DNA of 64,000 nucleotides from Sclerurus mexicanus (Eukaryota; Chordata; Aves; Passeriformes; Furnariidae). Location of the stretch: the NCBI GenBank assembly GCA_013396755.1, contig VWZF01003567.1:203963-267962 (forward strand), read 5' to 3'. The notes below the pieces were generated by a model that searched no databases, was not told where the DNA came from, and worked only from the letters and a program-made list of their open reading frames with translations. Position 1 is the stretch's first letter, and each line of letters begins with the position of its first letter. Positions 61,326 through 64,000 of the stretch are shown piece by piece. A program made the translations under genes and the position numbers.

Positions 61326-64000
61326 TGATGGTTTTGGTGAGGAAAAAGACTTTACCACCTATTTGTGTTTAGCAGCCAGAGATGCCTGAAATCAGACACA
61401 GACTTTGCCTTTAAAAGTATTTCAAGCAAATAAACCAGACTCACATAGAGAAGGTGGGTGACTGACATCTCCCAAATGGTCCTCCGCAACCACAGAAGAA
61501 TTCAGCTGATCCCAATCTCCAACTTCTGGCCTTGGAGGAGTTTCTGCAATATGTGGGAAGAATAAGGAAATGAGAACTTCCTAAGGCCACGACTTGCTTT
61601 AGGTGTGTCTTCTTCAGATGTAGCAAATATACCTCAGATCTTCTTCCACTTCTAAGGAGCTCTGTGAACAGTCTTTTCTCTAAAGCCATCAGTTATTAAA
61701 AGGTCAAGAAAATGGAGCAGTCCTAGAAGAAGAGATCAATTAGAAATGTGTGCTGGAGAGCTGATTAAGTTTTAAAAGCTCTCTGTGCTAAAATATTATC
61801 TTTGAGATAATGTATTCTATAGCACCCACCAAACTGCTTTAATTCTGTAGTGGTTCTGTGAACTTTTAAAAAGGTTCTTGAAGAAGAAAAGAAAAAAAAA
61901 AGGGGAAAAAATTATTTAAACTCTTTGAGTTGAAAAAAATTAAAAATCTAATGATGAAATTAAAATGGAAGAAACACCGTTTCTTTTGCCAGGCTCTCAT
62001 CAACATTTTCTATGCAGATGTTTTGTTAACTCCAGGATATTGCTCTTTGGAATGTCCCAACTTTAATTTCTTCTCACACGCCCTCGAAAGTTCCTTCTAC
62101 CAACTAAGACCTCAGTTTATCAAGACTAAGCATGTGACTAATTTGATTGATCTGTCCCCTTAATAGATGTTATTAATCCAAAAACCCCACGAGCCCCAAC
62201 AACCCCAAAACAAAGACATAAAGATCCCACCCAAACCCAAAATGCAGTCTTGGGTCTTTATTTCCCTTCTTGGATAAAACTACATTTGTGGGCTGGATTT
62301 CAATCGTAGAGAGAAAACAATTGCCAGTAGTAACAGGTTTTGTATCTAGACCCTAATCCTTCTCTTTAATTATAGACACTGTGCAGGGAAAATTACCAGG
62401 AGACTATAAACACAGAGCAGCAAAGAATTTGATGCAATAAAATACAGGTCTAATTTTTCCTCCAGTTCCTACACGACTCTGTAATATCTTCTTGTTTCTC
62501 TCTAAAATCCTTTTGTGCTTTCCCAGCTGAGAATATAGATAGAGGAAATCAATGCAAAAGCAGAGTTTCTGCTGATATTTAATGGGGTAAACAATCTATT
62601 CTAAACTCTTCTTAACAGACAGCTCCTCTGAGATGTACTTGGCAGCTGCTTCTCAATCCAGATAAAATATATCCCATTATCTTCTTTTCATGTGGTAGTC
62701 ACTTGGCTCCTCAAAGATTCATATCGCTTCTCATTTGGAAATTTCTTATTCTGTAGGGGAACGGTTTCTCTCCAAGAGGCAGGTACAGAAGAGGAGCTCC
62801 AACAAAAGGCTTAGGGAATGACTCAAAGGGAATTAATACCTTCCAGACCCGAGTGGAGACGGTGTCTCAGCTTCTCCAAGCCAAAACCTGGTCTTATGCA
62901 AAAATTTGTTAAAATTGCACCTTATTATTAATGATTCTATTTCTTTGTAAGGACAAAGAAATGTCAGGCAGGCAGGACATCTGAGTCAGCTGTGTAAGAA
63001 ATGTTTGGAGTGAGGTGACTGAACCGAAACAAATTTTAAAGAAGAAAATATAGTGCAAGTCGAGCAATTGGGATCAAGCAGGACTATTAATTGGAACTGT
63101 AGGTGAAACCTGTTTCTAGGGGCACATCCACTCAAAGAAGTTGTTCTGTCTGGCAGTATTCTTTCTTGAGGGCTATTTTCTACTCATCTTTACAAGTCCT
63201 AAGATATCAGTGATAGGAATGATAACTAAAGTATAGCAGCTAAAATATCAGCTTCTGGACAGTTCTCAAGGCTGAGATTTACCTAATTCACAGCATCTGC
63301 TTCAATGTTTCTAAATCAGCCCTGACTCCAGAAAGTCCCTGAGCAATTCCCTGGTTCTGTGGCTTTCAGAAGATCCTGATGGCCAAGGTCAAGCACATAT
63401 TTATGTGACTTTTCGAGAACTGGGATGTTTTCCAGAACCATTTGCTACGGCACTTGAAATTAGGCATCTGCATCGAGTGACCTACTGGTTGTAACTCTTG
63501 CAAATGTGCAAATGCAGTCCTAGTTTGATGCAAAATGGATTAGGGATGCCTATCTTGGATATCTAAGACTGAAAGCTTGTCCTTGGGGGACCCAGACAAG
63601 CAGAAAGTCATATTAATAACTTTCTATCATCTTTCAGAGACAAAAACTTGAAGAGCATTCCCAGAAAAAAGAAAAAAAAAAAAAAGGACCTGAAGCATTC
63701 AAGGAACACTTTAAAAACCAAGATTAGGCATGACAGGTTATTCTCACAATCGTCTGTCAGCTCTCCAGAGGATATTCTATCTTTTACTTGCATACCCATA
63801 AAAGCTAAAGAACTGTAAATGGAAGACGGAGGAGCAGGTTTCCAACCTTGCGCTGTGGAAATCAGAAGTAACTCCAGTTTACTAAGCTGTTGAAAAAAAA
63901 AAAAAAGATTTTTCGATTCAATCCGGACTAAAATTAAAAGGTGTTCCTCATTAGAACTCATATCTAAGACAACTATATGCATGCAAAGCCTTGGGATGCT
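61326..64000. other. Unique non-coding DNA, right edge
   Basis: No gene is recognised. Contains an A+C-rich tract at 62178-62240 and A runs at 63665-63685 and 63893-63905. The 124-codon minus-strand frame at 63608-63982 is driven by these homopolymers (poly-Phe) and is not credible as a CDS. Confidence 0.5.

Noticed and set aside
63608..63982. 124-codon minus-strand open frame
   Set aside because: Contains two poly-Phe runs made by A homopolymers and has no domain.
1..64000. tRNA, rRNA or well-known microRNA genes
   Set aside because: I looked for T-loop GTTCGAATC-type words and seeds of abundant conserved microRNAs and found none in a suitable context. A covariance-model search was not possible.
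1..64000. A previously undescribed multi-gene system
   Set aside because: No coding genes, operon-like arrangement or conserved gene cluster is present. The window is a gene-poor vertebrate region.

Overview
This window looks like nuclear DNA from a bird. It is AT-rich and contains no convincing protein-coding gene. The only recognisable interspersed repeats are short, mostly 5'-truncated CR1 LINE 3' ends. I recognise no SINEs, no DNA transposons and no retroviral LTRs. Low repeat density dominated by CR1 is the usual avian pattern, but the species and chromosome cannot be read from the sequence. The window is best described as a gene desert, or the inside of a very large intron.

Layout. 1-1847 is unique DNA, followed by a CR1 fragment (1848-2119). 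2120-17051 is a long unique stretch with small repeats, two CpG clusters and one homeodomain-motif-rich AT segment (11722-11945). Short CR1 pieces lie at 17052-17136 and 21846-22004. 22005-29628 holds a weak candidate exon pair (23450-23539 and 23959-24004) and an extended inverted repeat (24407-24514). Three CR1 fragments follow at 29629-31374, the last two head-to-tail.

The clearest structural event is a near-perfect direct repeat of about 2.18 kb (31263-33437 and 33439-35615). Its copies are separated by a single ambiguous base, N, at 33438. This is most simply an unmerged contig overlap or a haplotype duplication in the assembly, although a very recent real duplication is possible. 35616-64000 is again unique desert. 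It carries CR1 fragments at 44951-45069, 55350-55498, 57926-58024 and 61135-61325, an ORF-dense GC-richer block (46425-47667), an octamer-like motif array with an 18-bp palindrome (51355-51424) and a 40-bp tandem duplication (52761-52840).

No genes working together can be described. The open frames present are short, overlap on both strands, lack recognisable domains and are concentrated in GC-richer patches, as expected by chance. Several AT-rich segments with clustered homeodomain, POU or SOX-type cores resemble vertebrate conserved non-coding enhancers, but without an alignment this is only an impression. I found no tRNA, rRNA, known microRNA, CRISPR array or bacterial-type system.
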